Assembly (NCBI GenBank): GCA_964621605.1
Contig: CAZUMJ010000009.1
Coordinates: forward strand, 1 to 64,000
DNA: 64,000 nt
Direction: 5' to 3'
Source: CAZUMJ01 sp964621605
GTDB taxonomy: Bacteria > Actinomycetota > Acidimicrobiia > Acidimicrobiales > Iamiaceae
Shown: one piece after another, positions 48,311 through 57,391 of the stretch
Layout: the number at the start of each line of letters is the position of its first letter
Numbering within the stretch: position 1 is the stretch's first letter
The notes under the pieces: model-generated
The model's input: the letters and a program-made list of their open reading frames with translations, nothing else
The model's database searches: none
Told to the model about the DNA's origin: nothing
Position numbers and translations under genes: made by a program

Positions 48311-49906
48311 ATGACGCCTCCGTCCGACGCCCCTGATTCAGCCCACCACGACGTCATCGTCATCGGGGCAGGACCTGCAGGACTCACCGCAGCCTTCCAG
48401 CTGCACAAGGCCGACATCGCCTCGACGATCCTCGAGGCCGACCCCGAGGTCGGCGGCATCAGCCGCACCGCTCAGCGCGACGGGTGGCGGTTCGACATCG
48501 GCGGTCACCGCTTCTTCACGAAAGTGCCGCAGGTTGAGGCGCTCTGGCACGAGATCCTCCCCGACGAGGACTTCCTCATGCGGCCGCGCAAGAGCCGCAT
48601 CTTCTACCAAGGCAAGTACTACGACTACCCGATCAAGGCTGTGAACGCCTTGAAGAACCTCGGGCCCGTCGAAGCTGTTCGTTGCGTCGGTTCCTACGTG
48701 TCTGCACGCGTCCGCCCACCCAAGGACCAGACCAACTACGAAGGCTGGCTGGTCGCCCGATTCGGCTGGCGCCTCTACCGCACCTTCTTCAAGACCTACA
48801 CCGAGAAGCTGTGGGGCGTACCGGTGAGCGACATGCCTGCCGACTGGGCGGCCCAGCGGGTCAAGGGTCTGTCGCTCGGCAACGCCATCGTCAACGCGCT
48901 CATGCCGAAGCGCAACCAGAAGGAGATCACCTCCCTCATCGAGGAGTTCCAATACCCCAAGTACGGCCCGGGGATGATGTGGGAGGTGTGCCGCGACAAG
49001 GTCGTGGCCCAAGGGTCGAAGGTGGTAACCGAGACTGCGGTGACCACGGTGCGTCACGAAGGCGGGCGCGCGGTGAGCGTCGCAGCCCAGCACGTCGACG
49101 GCGGCACGAGCGAGTACCCCTGCACCGAGGTCATCTCGTCCATGCCGATCTCCGACCTCCTCGCGGCGATGGAGCCACCCGTCCCCGCCGAGGTGCGCGC
49201 CGCGGCCGACGACCTCCGCTACCGCGACTACCTGATCGTGGCCCTGGTGCTGCCAGAAGACCTGGTCACCTTCGACGACAACTGGATCTACATCCACGAA
49301 CCCGCGGTGCGCACCATGCGCATCCAGAACTTCGGCTCGTGGTCGCCGTTCATGGTGAAGCCCGGGTTCAACACCCTCGGGCTCGAGTACACGGTCTGGG
49401 AAGGCGACGACGAATGGTGCGCCGACGACGACTTCCTCGTCGAGCGTGCGAAGCGCGAACTCGAAGAGCTCGGCTTGGCAAAGGCCGGTCAGGTCAGCGA
49501 AGGGTTCGTGGTACGCCAGCCGAAGGCGTACCCGATCTACGACGACCGCTACCGAGCGAACGTCGACGTGCTGCGTGCGTGGCTCACAGAGCACGCGTCC
49601 AACGTGTACCCGGTGGGACGCAACGGCATGTTCCGCTACAACAACCAGGACCACTCGATGTTCACCGCCATGCTGACGGTCGAGAACATCGTCACCGGCA
49701 GCACCCACGACGTGTGGGAGGTGAACGTCGAGGAGGAGTACCACGAGGAGTCCGCGACGAGCACCGCTGCGGCGCGGCCAGGGGGCAGCCACGGCACCGG
49801 TCGTGACGCGCCGGTCATCTCCCGCGACGTGCTCACCGCGCAGGGTCGGGTCGCCCCAGACTCCCCTGCCGCCGGCGGCTCCGACACGACGGACGCCGAG
49901 AGCTAA
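48311..49906 (+). CDS. FAD-dependent oxidoreductase, UDP-galactopyranose-mutase/amine-oxidase-like
   Basis: Flavoprotein of 531 residues. The Rossmann motif VIVIGAGPAGLTAAFQL is followed by an ADP-ribose acid (LEADPEVGGISRT) and the GWRFDIGGHRFFTK segment found in amine-oxidase and UGM-like proteins. KTYTEKLWGVPVSDMPADWAAQRVKG and YRYNNQDHSM-like residues near the end fit the same group. The last 60 residues are Ser/Thr/Gly-rich and probably disordered. Its position in a glycan-building region suggests a sugar-nucleotide or lipid-linked-sugar reaction, but the reaction is not proven. The ATG at 48311 has AAGGAA upstream. Confidence 0.82.
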   Translation: MTPPSDAPDSAHHDVIVIGAGPAGLTAAFQLHKADIASTILEADPEVGGISRTAQRDGWRFDIGGHRFFTKVPQVEALWHEILPDEDFLMRPRKSRIFYQGKYYDYPIKAVNALKNLGPVEAVRCVGSYVSARVRPPKDQTNYEGWLVARFGWRLYRTFFKTYTEKLWGVPVSDMPADWAAQRVKGLSLGNAIVNALMPKRNQKEITSLIEEFQYPKYGPGMMWEVCRDKVVAQGSKVVTETAVTTVRHEGGRAVSVAAQHVDGGTSEYPCTEVISSMPISDLLAAMEPPVPAEVRAAADDLRYRDYLIVALVLPEDLVTFDDNWIYIHEPAVRTMRIQNFGSWSPFMVKPGFNTLGLEYTVWEGDDEWCADDDFLVERAKRELEELGLAKAGQVSEGFVVRQPKAYPIYDDRYRANVDVLRAWLTEHASNVYPVGRNGMFRYNNQDHSMFTAMLTVENIVTGSTHDVWEVNVEEEYHEESATSTAAARPGGSHGTGRDAPVISRDVLTAQGRVAPDSPAAGGSDTTDAES

Positions 49907-49986
49907 ATCGACCGCCGCGAGCTAACCAACTGACCCGCGAGTAGGCGGCCGACCTCGGGAGCGCCGTCGTCGCAGGCGTCGCCCAG

Positions 49987-51390
49987 CTAGCTCGGGGACG
50001 CGGCGCGGTCCGGCTCTGACCGAGGCACCGGACGCGAGCGTGTCGCCCCCGCCACGAGCACGGCCAACCCCAGGCACAGGAACGGCACGAACGGGACCTT
50101 GAACCGGGGGTCGGAGAACGTCGCCAAGGGGGCGATCACCAGGCTCACTCCGCACGCCACCACGAGCAGGGCATCACGGCGGCCGCGCCATGCCATGAGC
50201 AGAAGGCCCAACGCGCCACCGATGCCGACCACCCGCCAGGCCCCATTGGCGATCGACCGCAGCCGATGGACCCGCTCGAGAGGCATCCACCCCGGATCCG
50301 CGTACGACTGGACCGCCCGCAGGGCGTCGTCGTCGCGGTCGAACAGGCCGACCGCCCTGTGCCAGACGAGCTCCGGGATGCGCCCGACATCCCTGCGGGC
50401 GTAGTGCAAAGCCACTCGTGACGTCTCACGATCGTGGAGCACCTCGTCGCGCGTGCCTGCCATCTGGACGTGCTGCACCCTGCACGCCGCGCCGGCGCCG
50501 TAGACGCCAGAGGCATGAGGCTCCCAGCCGATGCAGAGGTTGTCGCCGTTGTTCGTGGCGATCGGGATGAAGGCGTGCATGCGGATCGCGTTGCGAACCG
50601 TCCACGGCGCGACGACCAGCAGCGCCGCCACCATGACGGGGGCGAGCTGACGCAGCGCAACCCGTACGCTGCGATGCTGACGCCACCAGACCAGCGGCAA
50701 GACGAGCACAAGGGGCGCGACAACGCTTCGAACGAGCAAGGTCACGCCCAACACCACGCCGATCTGCAACAGCCGCGTACGAGAAGGGCGAGCGGGCGCA
50801 GTCACCACCAACATGAGCAGCGACAGCACCAGGAAGATCGCCAGCGTCTCGCTGAGCATGGCGGCGGTGTGCATGACGAGGTTCGGGTAGAGAGCCATGA
50901 TCCCCGCTGCCAACACCCCGGCACGGGCCGTCCAGATGCGGCGACCGATCACCCCGAGGAAGAAGCAGCTGACCGCCCCCAGAAACGCCTGCACGACCCC
51001 CACCACCATCGGCAGGCTTCCCGGCACCGCACCGACCCGCACGGCGTACGCCAGACCGCCGACGAAGTACGGGTAGCCCGGCGGGTAGTACGCGCTTGCC
51101 TGGCCCTTGAAGAGCTGATTGTGCGGGCCGAGGCGGAAGATCTCGACGTAGCCCCGGCCGTGGGAGATGTTGTCGGCGATGCCGTAGTAGCGCGCCGGGT
51201 CGTACAGGCCCTGCGGTGTCTTGGCGGCATAGGCGACCCAGACGAGCCGAACGACGAGGCCGAGCACCGAAAGCCCGATCAGCCACCACCACGATCGGTC
51301 AGTGCGCAGCGCGTGCCGGACGAGGTCGCCTCGCCTCACCACACCGGGCGACGTTGGCGAGACGCTGGGCGCCTCAGCTGCTTGCGCCAC
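49987..51390 (-). CDS. GT39-like membrane glycosyltransferase
   Basis: Polytopic membrane protein of 467 residues. The first large extracytoplasmic loop has DPARYYGIADNISHGRGYVEIF and SAYYPPGYPYFVGGLAY, a GT-C/GT39 layout like ArnT-type transferases. TLLVRSVVAPLVLVLPL and further helices follow, then a luminal region with RDDDALRAVQSYADPGW, and more helices to the end. It overlaps the upstream mannose synthase gene by 17 bp, so donor synthesis and transfer are coupled genetically. The acceptor is unknown. Confidence 0.82.
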   Translation of the reverse strand: MAQAAEAPSVSPTSPGVVRRGDLVRHALRTDRSWWWLIGLSVLGLVVRLVWVAYAAKTPQGLYDPARYYGIADNISHGRGYVEIFRLGPHNQLFKGQASAYYPPGYPYFVGGLAYAVRVGAVPGSLPMVVGVVQAFLGAVSCFFLGVIGRRIWTARAGVLAAGIMALYPNLVMHTAAMLSETLAIFLVLSLLMLVVTAPARPSRTRLLQIGVVLGVTLLVRSVVAPLVLVLPLVWWRQHRSVRVALRQLAPVMVAALLVVAPWTVRNAIRMHAFIPIATNNGDNLCIGWEPHASGVYGAGAACRVQHVQMAGTRDEVLHDRETSRVALHYARRDVGRIPELVWHRAVGLFDRDDDALRAVQSYADPGWMPLERVHRLRSIANGAWRVVGIGGALGLLLMAWRGRRDALLVVACGVSLVIAPLATFSDPRFKVPFVPFLCLGLAVLVAGATRSRPVPRSEPDRAASPS

Positions 51391-52114
51391 GCCGTGCCCG
51401 TCGTCCGCGCAGACGGTCGCGCACGCCCCAGCGCGTCACCAGGAGCATGGACTCGGCCATGATCTGCGGCGACATCTTGGAGGTGCCGCGCACGCGGTCG
51501 ACGAAGGTGATCGGCACCTCTTCTACGCGTCCACCCCACTGTGCCAGGCGGTATGCGACCTCCATCTGGAACGCGTACCCGTTGGCCACGGTGCTGGGCA
51601 GGTCGATCGCGCGCACGACCTCGGCCCGATACGCCCGAAAGCCCGACGTGGCATCGCGGAGGCCGATCTTGAGCATGAAGCCCGCGTAGCGGTTCCCCCA
51701 CGCCGACATCAGGCGTCGGTGCAGGGGCCAGTGCGGGGTCGCCCCTCCGGGCACGTAGCGCGAGCCGATCGCGACGCCCGCACCATCCTCGAGGCGAGCG
51801 AGCAGCAACGGCACAGCGTTCGGGTCGTGCGACAGATCGACGTCCATCTGGACGATGGCCTCGTAGGACTCCCCCAGTGCCCAGCTGAACCCAGCCCGGT
51901 AAGCGTTCCCCAAGCCGTCCTTCATGGAGCGACGGAGCACCGTCACGTTGCCGATGTCGGCACCGACCTTCTCGGCCAGATCTGCAGTGCCGTCGGGGCT
52001 GTTGTCGTCGACCACCAACACGTCGACCTCAGGCGCCGCGGACCGCAGCGCATGCAAGAAGCGCTCGACGTTGGCGGACTCCTGGTAGGTGGGGACGATC
52101 ACCAGGGTGCGCAT
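51374..52114 (-). CDS. Polyprenol monophosphomannose synthase (dolichyl-phosphate mannosyltransferase-like)
   Basis: GT2 enzyme of 246 residues. It moves mannose (or glucose) from the nucleotide sugar to polyprenyl phosphate on the inner membrane face, supplying the donor for GT-C transferases. VIVPTYQESANVERFL, LVVDDNSPDGTADLAEKV and the QMDVDLSHDP acidic motif are DPM1/Ppm1 hallmarks, with GSRYVPGG, DATSGFRAYR and EVPITFVDRVRGTSKMS following. The soluble length, without the C-terminal helices of GtrB, fits Ppm1-type enzymes. The start at 52114 lies seven bases after TAGGGT, so the transcript is likely leaderless. It is first in an operon with the GT39 gene. Confidence 0.9.
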   Translation of the reverse strand: MRTLVIVPTYQESANVERFLHALRSAAPEVDVLVVDDNSPDGTADLAEKVGADIGNVTVLRRSMKDGLGNAYRAGFSWALGESYEAIVQMDVDLSHDPNAVPLLLARLEDGAGVAIGSRYVPGGATPHWPLHRRLMSAWGNRYAGFMLKIGLRDATSGFRAYRAEVVRAIDLPSTVANGYAFQMEVAYRLAQWGGRVEEVPITFVDRVRGTSKMSPQIMAESMLLVTRWGVRDRLRGRRARRGASS

Positions 52115-52121
52115 TCGGGCC

Positions 52122-52127
52122 ACCCTA
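52122..52127 (-). promoter_or_regulatory. -10 box (TAGGGT) of the leaderless mannose synthase promoter
   Basis: Minus-strand TAGGGT followed by GGCCCGA (seven bases) and the ATG. There is no ribosome-binding site. Confidence 0.5.
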
Positions 52128-52156
52128 CTGGACTCGACGGTACCCACTGATGCAGC

Positions 52157-53944
52157 TCACCGACATCGCTGCCACAGCTGGAAGAGGCCGCCGGGATGGA
52201 CCGAAGAGACCCCATAAGACCCGACCTTGCAGAAGAGCTCGGCGACCAGGCGATTGGGCTCGTCGGGCCCGAAGTCCCGCGAGGAGTTCGGCTCCTCCCA
52301 TGGAGTCCACACGTCGGACAGGATCAGGTAGTCCGCGTGGCGCACCTCATCGGCGAGACCCGAATCCGTCGCGTTCGCCATGCCGGGGTCCATCTCGATG
52401 TAGTAGGTGCCCACCTTCAAGCGCGGGAACAAGAAGTAGAAGAACGCGTCGCTGTAGGGCGTCTTGCGCAGGTCGACGGGCCCGACGAGCAGCCGTCGCC
52501 CCGGCACCTCGATGCGGTCGAGGTCCGCCACGAGCGCGTTCGCGGCGGCGGCAACATCGGCGCTGCCGTAGTAGAAGTTCCGCCCCCGATTGTTGATCGC
52601 GAAGCCCTGCACGTCGTGGCCGAACGTCTGCTGCGTGAGGTCGACATAGGTGCGCAGCGTGAAATGTGGGATGAGACCGGCGAGCACGACCACCGCCACC
52701 GCTACCGGAGCCACGACTGTGCGCAGCACCTGCCGTCTGCCGTGCAGCAGTTCGGCCAAGGCGACCGGCACGAGCGCGAGCGGCACGCAGCTCACCCATG
52801 CGAAGTGCGCGGTGTCCGGCCGCTGCAGCGACTGCGTGAGCATGCCAACTCCGAACAGCCCACACGTCCGGAGCACCTCGGCGCGAAAGCTCTCGGGCCG
52901 ACGCCGACGTGCCCACACCCCCACTGCCGCAACGAAGACCGCCGACAACGGCACAAGGTAGAACCAGAGCGCGACCTGGTTCGAGATCTGCAGTTGCGGC
53001 AGCGCCCATCCCGTTCCGCGGAGTGCCGCAGCCTTCTGGAGGAACCCGTCCAGATGCCCCCACGGAGGCGGGACAGGGAGAGAACGCCCAGCGCGCAGCC
53101 GCAGCACCGGGTCGAGCACCATCCCGGAGAACGCATGCCCGGGACCTGCCATCGCGAGATGCACCAGAAATGGTGCAACGCCCACGAGCCCTCCGACGAT
53201 CACCGCACGCCATGCCCGACGGCCCTGACGCCACAGAATCGACGAGAGGCCAAGCGACACGGCCACGATCAGGTCGGGGCGATAGAGCAGCGCGAACCCT
53301 CCGAGCAGCCCGGCCACGAAGAGCATCCGATCCGCGCTGCGCCGCATGTCGCCCTGCAGCACGGCAAGCTCTCGGGACTCGTCAGGCCCGTCCCCCCAGC
53401 GGGCCGTCGCAAGGCCCCGTCGTGCCCGGAGACCGGCCACCAGCGCCCAGACGCCAAGCGCCACCGCACCGTTCCATGCCATCGCGGTGAGTCCGACGGG
53501 CGGGACGATGATCGCGAGGGACATGAGCGCTGCGACGACCGCGACCCGGCGTCCCCAGGGGCGGGCGAGCATGAACACACCGAACACGACACCCATGTGC
53601 TGCGCCAGGCCGACGAATCGCTCGGTGGCGAGCGATGTGCCGAAGGCCTTGAACATCGCCGCGAGCACCCAGAGGCTTCCCGGGCCATAGAGGTGGAGGA
53701 AGTCACGGTTCGGGATGCCTCCGCGCAGGACCTCCTGCGGGAAGACGAGCATGAAGCCCTCTTCCATCGGGGGTCCCTGGTAGCGCAAGAGCCCACGTAG
53801 TGGGAGCGCAAACGCTCCCATAACGAGTCCCACGGCGAGGGCGCTGCGCCACGGATGCGCGCGGCGCTCAGCGGGTTCGTCCTCGGCGCGCCGAGGGTGG
53901 GAGGGAGAGTCGGGCGCGAGAGACACGGAAGGGATGCTCGACAC
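52157..53944 (-). CDS. Membrane glycosyltransferase-like protein (GT-C type)
   Basis: Polytopic membrane protein of 595 residues. EEGFMLVFPQEVLRGGIPNRDFLHLYGPGSLWVLAAMF is the first extracytoplasmic loop, with an acidic pair and a YGPG motif typical of GT39/GT-C proteins. About eleven helices follow. A large soluble C-terminal domain starts near YVDLTQQTFGHDVQ and ends with LFQLWQRC. The GTG at 53944 was chosen because it is 17 bp after the upstream stop; a GTG at 53926 is also possible. It follows the acyltransferase gene in the same direction. Donor and acceptor are unknown. Confidence 0.75.
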   Translation of the reverse strand: MSSIPSVSLAPDSPSHPRRAEDEPAERRAHPWRSALAVGLVMGAFALPLRGLLRYQGPPMEEGFMLVFPQEVLRGGIPNRDFLHLYGPGSLWVLAAMFKAFGTSLATERFVGLAQHMGVVFGVFMLARPWGRRVAVVAALMSLAIIVPPVGLTAMAWNGAVALGVWALVAGLRARRGLATARWGDGPDESRELAVLQGDMRRSADRMLFVAGLLGGFALLYRPDLIVAVSLGLSSILWRQGRRAWRAVIVGGLVGVAPFLVHLAMAGPGHAFSGMVLDPVLRLRAGRSLPVPPPWGHLDGFLQKAAALRGTGWALPQLQISNQVALWFYLVPLSAVFVAAVGVWARRRRPESFRAEVLRTCGLFGVGMLTQSLQRPDTAHFAWVSCVPLALVPVALAELLHGRRQVLRTVVAPVAVAVVVLAGLIPHFTLRTYVDLTQQTFGHDVQGFAINNRGRNFYYGSADVAAAANALVADLDRIEVPGRRLLVGPVDLRKTPYSDAFFYFLFPRLKVGTYYIEMDPGMANATDSGLADEVRHADYLILSDVWTPWEEPNSSRDFGPDEPNRLVAELFCKVGSYGVSSVHPGGLFQLWQRCR

Positions 53945-53960
53945 GTGCGGGCAGCAGATG

Positions 53961-55238
53961 CTACTGCCGACCCTCGGCAGCGGCGTGGATCGGGCGCAAC
54001 CTTCGCTGCTTGAGGCGCAGCATCGGGCGCTCGACGGCGAAGTAGCTGACGCTGGCGACACCGATGGACCCCACGACCACCCACGCGGCGGCGATCCAGA
54101 AGGGCGACGCGAAGTAGCGATAGGAGGTGTGGCGCAAGAACTGGTCGATCACCAGGTCCTGCCAGAGGTACACCCCGTACGAGACGAGGCCGATCGCGGC
54201 GAGCGGAAAGGCGTCGAGCACGCGGACCACCACCGAGCGTCGCGCACCGATCGCGAGGGGAAGCACGAGCAAGCATCCAACGGCTCCATAGAGCACCTGA
54301 CGAAGCAACGTCTCAGACACCGAGTAGTGGAGTTGCAACGCCACCAGGCCCGCCCACTTCGACACGGCGACGAAAGCGAGCAGCGCGAGCCCCCACGAGA
54401 CGCCGGTCAACCAGCGCGACGAAGCGAGGCGAAGGAGCCACCTTGGCGGGGCCGCGCCGCGCAGCACCTCGGCGCCAAGGGCGAGCAGCAGCCCATAGGC
54501 GAACCAGTCGAAGGTGAACGGGAGCCAGATCGCGACCAACCCCGCGTCCGCTGCAGACAGCGCTGCGAACGCCGCGGCACGGGCAGCGAGCGAACCTGCC
54601 CACAGCGCAACGATCGCCACCACGATGCGCCAGACCCGCACACCTTGCGAGGACCTGCTCAGCACCCGTAGCCCCGCCACCAAGACGGGGAGCGCGGCGT
54701 AGAAGCTGATCTCGACCGCGAGGCTCCACGCGGGCCCGAGCGGATGCCCCAGGTCTCCGGTCGCGCCGTGGATGGCGGGGCCGAGCACCGCGCCGTGCGT
54801 GTAGATCTGCACGAGGAAGAGCTGGCTGAGCAGCTCCCCGCGCGAGGTCTCGACGATCCCGACGAAGGCCGTCACCGCGAACAGCAGCCAATACGCCGGG
54901 AAGATGCGAAGGGCACGACGCTTGAAGTACACGCTCATCCGCGGCGCAGGGCCGCCTGCAAGCAGCGAGCGCACGAACGGCCGTGCCAGCAAGAAGCCGG
55001 AGAGCACGAAGAACACCGCGACGCCCACGTCGCCTCGGGCGAGGTACGGGCCCCAGGCCGAATCGAACGACCGCCCGCTCAACGTTCCCAGGTGTGTCGC
55101 AACCACGGCCAGCGCAGCAATGGCACGCAGCCCGTCCAGGCCGGCGACATGTGTGCGCGGGTCTCCCACTGGAGCGGACTCGCCCGATCGGGCCGACGAC
55201 GGGTCCTCGCTCCCCAGGGAGGATCCGGTGTCGATCAC
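53961..55238 (-). CDS. Acyltransferase 3 family membrane protein
   Basis: Second integral membrane O-acyltransferase, 425 residues. The catalytic-type start is HVAGLDGLRAIAALAVVATHLG, followed by VFFVLSGFLLARPFVRSL, RIFPAYWLLFAV and AWSLAVEISFYAALPVL, then SYFAVERPMLRLKQRR at the end. The GTG at 55238 overlaps the methyltransferase stop as GTGA. The first 30 residues (Ser, Asp, Gly) are cytoplasmic. It probably acylates an envelope sugar. It differs from the acyltransferase at 46907-48220 in the N-terminal extension and in operon context. Confidence 0.9.
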   Translation of the reverse strand: MIDTGSSLGSEDPSSARSGESAPVGDPRTHVAGLDGLRAIAALAVVATHLGTLSGRSFDSAWGPYLARGDVGVAVFFVLSGFLLARPFVRSLLAGGPAPRMSVYFKRRALRIFPAYWLLFAVTAFVGIVETSRGELLSQLFLVQIYTHGAVLGPAIHGATGDLGHPLGPAWSLAVEISFYAALPVLVAGLRVLSRSSQGVRVWRIVVAIVALWAGSLAARAAAFAALSAADAGLVAIWLPFTFDWFAYGLLLALGAEVLRGAAPPRWLLRLASSRWLTGVSWGLALLAFVAVSKWAGLVALQLHYSVSETLLRQVLYGAVGCLLVLPLAIGARRSVVVRVLDAFPLAAIGLVSYGVYLWQDLVIDQFLRHTSYRYFASPFWIAAAWVVVGSIGVASVSYFAVERPMLRLKQRRLRPIHAAAEGRQ

Positions 55239-55954
55239 GATGGGGCCCGGCGCGCCACCACGAAGACGGACTGGCCGAACGGCGGACGCCTGCGCGTCTC
55301 CGCCCAGCGCAACACGGGAATGACGTAGCGGTCCCACACGCGCAGCATCGGCCCGTCGGATGGCTTGCCCCGTAAGAGCCGCATCCCCACGATCCAGGCC
55401 AGCAGGCCGAGTGAGTTGACGTAGTGCAGCACCTCGACCTCGAGGCCCGCGGCCTCGACCGCGCCGCGCAGGTCGCTTCTGCGGTAGCGCTTCACGTGCC
55501 CGATGGCCCGATCGAAGGCACTCATCGCGATGGGGAATGCGGGAACGAACACAACAACCCGACCGCCGGGCACGACTAGGTTTCCGAGCGACCGCAACAC
55601 CGCCACGTCGTCGGGGATGTGCTCCACGACGTTGAACGCCACCACCGCGTCGTGGGCTCCGACTTGATCCGTCGGCAGCAACAGCTCCGCTGCGTCGACT
55701 CGAGGCTGACCCTGCACGCGCCGCCGCAACGCATCGAGACGTCCCGCGTCAGCCTCTGTTGCGGTCAGCCGCAACTGCGGATCGACCCCCAGCCAGTCAT
55801 CGATGTAGTCGCCGGTGCCGCTCCCGACCTCGAGCAGGTCACGCCCCACCCATGGTGCCGCGAGCGAGACCAGCCACTGGCGGTACCGGACCGCAGAAGC
55901 GAGCTCGTCGAGCACATCGGTCTGGAGCTCCGAGTCACCGTGGACGCTGGTCAC
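55235..55954 (-). CDS. Class I SAM-dependent methyltransferase
   Basis: Methyltransferase of 239 residues. Motif I is LLEVGSGTGDYIDDWL. The acidic residue of the second strand lies in LTATEADAGRLDAL, and VAFNVVEHIPDDVAVLRSLGNLVVPGGRVVVFVP (quoted as the motif region) is the usual mid-region. FDRAIGHVKRYRRSDLR and a hydrophobic stretch (SLGLLAWIVGMRLL) suggest membrane or lipid-linked substrates such as polyprenyl-linked sugars, but this is inference. The GTG start is 33 bp downstream of the GT39 gene's stop. Confidence 0.87.
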   Translation of the reverse strand: MTSVHGDSELQTDVLDELASAVRYRQWLVSLAAPWVGRDLLEVGSGTGDYIDDWLGVDPQLRLTATEADAGRLDALRRRVQGQPRVDAAELLLPTDQVGAHDAVVAFNVVEHIPDDVAVLRSLGNLVVPGGRVVVFVPAFPIAMSAFDRAIGHVKRYRRSDLRGAVEAAGLEVEVLHYVNSLGLLAWIVGMRLLRGKPSDGPMLRVWDRYVIPVLRWAETRRRPPFGQSVFVVARRAPS

Positions 55955-55987
55955 AACGGGTCAGCTTGCCACAGGGCACCGAGTGGG

Positions 55988-57388
55988 TCAGCCCTCGGTC
56001 GGCCGCCCGGACCGCCCCCGGAGGCGGCCGATCGCGGCGTCCAGGGCGATCGCCGCCCCGACCACCACGGCAACGTCGAGAGGGAGCCGAAAGCGTTCGT
56101 TGCCGTAGGCATACGCGACGGTCAGCGTCACCGCTATCGCCGCGCTCGCCAATGGCCACACCAGCGCGCGTCGGCGCCGCAGCACCACAAGAGCGGCAAT
56201 CGACGCCAGCGTGCAGCTCCAGAAGGCGAACAGGCCGACCTGGCTCACCCACACCTTGCGACCTTCGACGCGCCCGAGCTCGGCATTCTGGAACGGGCGG
56301 TACACCTCCCAGACCCGCCCGATGCGCGCGGCGACCACGACAGGGAGCCGGCGCTTGTGGGCACGGGCGTACGCCAACCCCTGCTCGCGCCAGTACGTCG
56401 ACTTGTCGGACGCATCGCCGGCCGGCTCGCCGTACTCGCAGCGCAGGTATTGCTGCCAGGGGAAGTACCAGAGACCGAGATAGGTGTCGCCCTGTGGAGG
56501 AATGCGACGACCTTCTTGCTGCTCCGCCGGGATCAGGTCCGTGCGGGTGCAGCGCGTCTCGGTCGTGCTGGTGCCGTAGGCAATCGGGTTGTTCGCGTAC
56601 ACGAAGAGCTCGTCACCGTTGGTCGAGAACGGCTGGAAGCGGTGGAAGCGCACCGCGTTGCGGATCGCCCATGGCGCGAGGAGGGCACCACACACGACCC
56701 CCGCAAGAACAAGGTGACCGACACGCTTGCGTCCGGCGAGGTCCAGCCGGCCCGGCAGCAGCATGAGCGGGGCGAGAAGAAGGGGGCCGAAGAGCACGGC
56801 TTCGGCACGGGTGAGGGCAGCCAGCCCCAACACCGCACCCGTCCCTGCGGCAACCCACCACGACGGTCGCCGGTGCCAACGGCAGGCGAGGAAGAGCAGC
56901 CACGCGATCAACGCCGCATAGAGCTCCTCTGGCATCAGCAGACCGCTGATGATCCAGAACGGGGGGTAGAGCGCCGCGAGGGAGCCCGCCAGAATCCCTG
57001 CTCGCTCCCCTGCCAGCTCGCGGGCGAGCAACGCAACACCGACCACGAGCAGCACCCCTGCAAGGCTCGACATGGCCTTGTGCGCCCCGTAGCTGTCGCC
57101 ACCGAACAGCGACGAGACTGCAAGCCACAGCGTGTACAACGGCGGGTGCGCGTTCCCCGGAACGACAGCTGCTGCGGTCGTCCGGTACGGGTCAGCGAAG
57201 CCGTGGCCGTGCACGAGCAGGTTGGCCTGGGCGTGGTAGTAGAACCCGTCACCGCCGGTGGGGTTCACGCGCCCCACCGTTGCGATCGCTCGGAGTCGCA
57301 CGATCAAGGCCAAGACGGACGCAGCCGCGACCCCCAGTTGGAAACGCCCGGCGACGGATACCCGCCCATTGGGCGCCGACGCAGTCAC
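55988..57388 (-). CDS. GT39-like membrane glycosyltransferase
   Basis: Polytopic membrane protein of 466 residues. GGDGFYYHAQANLLVHGHGFADPYR and NAHPPLYTLWLAVSSLFG give the acidic loop and HPPLY motif of GT39/ArnT-type transferases. About nine helices follow. A large extracytoplasmic segment (NNPIAYGTSTTETRCTRTDLIPAEQQEG) has two cysteines (the second in LRCEYGEPAG) that could form a disulfide. It follows the GT2 gene by 3 bp and precedes the methyltransferase gene by 33 bp in the same operon. Confidence 0.82.
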   Translation of the reverse strand: MTASAPNGRVSVAGRFQLGVAAASVLALIVRLRAIATVGRVNPTGGDGFYYHAQANLLVHGHGFADPYRTTAAAVVPGNAHPPLYTLWLAVSSLFGGDSYGAHKAMSSLAGVLLVVGVALLARELAGERAGILAGSLAALYPPFWIISGLLMPEELYAALIAWLLFLACRWHRRPSWWVAAGTGAVLGLAALTRAEAVLFGPLLLAPLMLLPGRLDLAGRKRVGHLVLAGVVCGALLAPWAIRNAVRFHRFQPFSTNGDELFVYANNPIAYGTSTTETRCTRTDLIPAEQQEGRRIPPQGDTYLGLWYFPWQQYLRCEYGEPAGDASDKSTYWREQGLAYARAHKRRLPVVVAARIGRVWEVYRPFQNAELGRVEGRKVWVSQVGLFAFWSCTLASIAALVVLRRRRALVWPLASAAIAVTLTVAYAYGNERFRLPLDVAVVVGAAIALDAAIGRLRGRSGRPTEG

Positions 57389-57391
57389 CTC

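Noticed and set aside
49907..49986. A possible terminator between the convergent flavoprotein and GT39 genes
   Set aside because: Only a 5-bp complementary pair with a long loop (CCGCC...GGCGG) was found; nothing convincing in these 80 bases.
52196..53800. A 534-codon open frame on the plus strand over the GT-C membrane gene
   Set aside because: Shadow of the real minus-strand gene, which has membrane helices and the GT-C loop; the plus-strand translation is His/Arg-rich and featureless.
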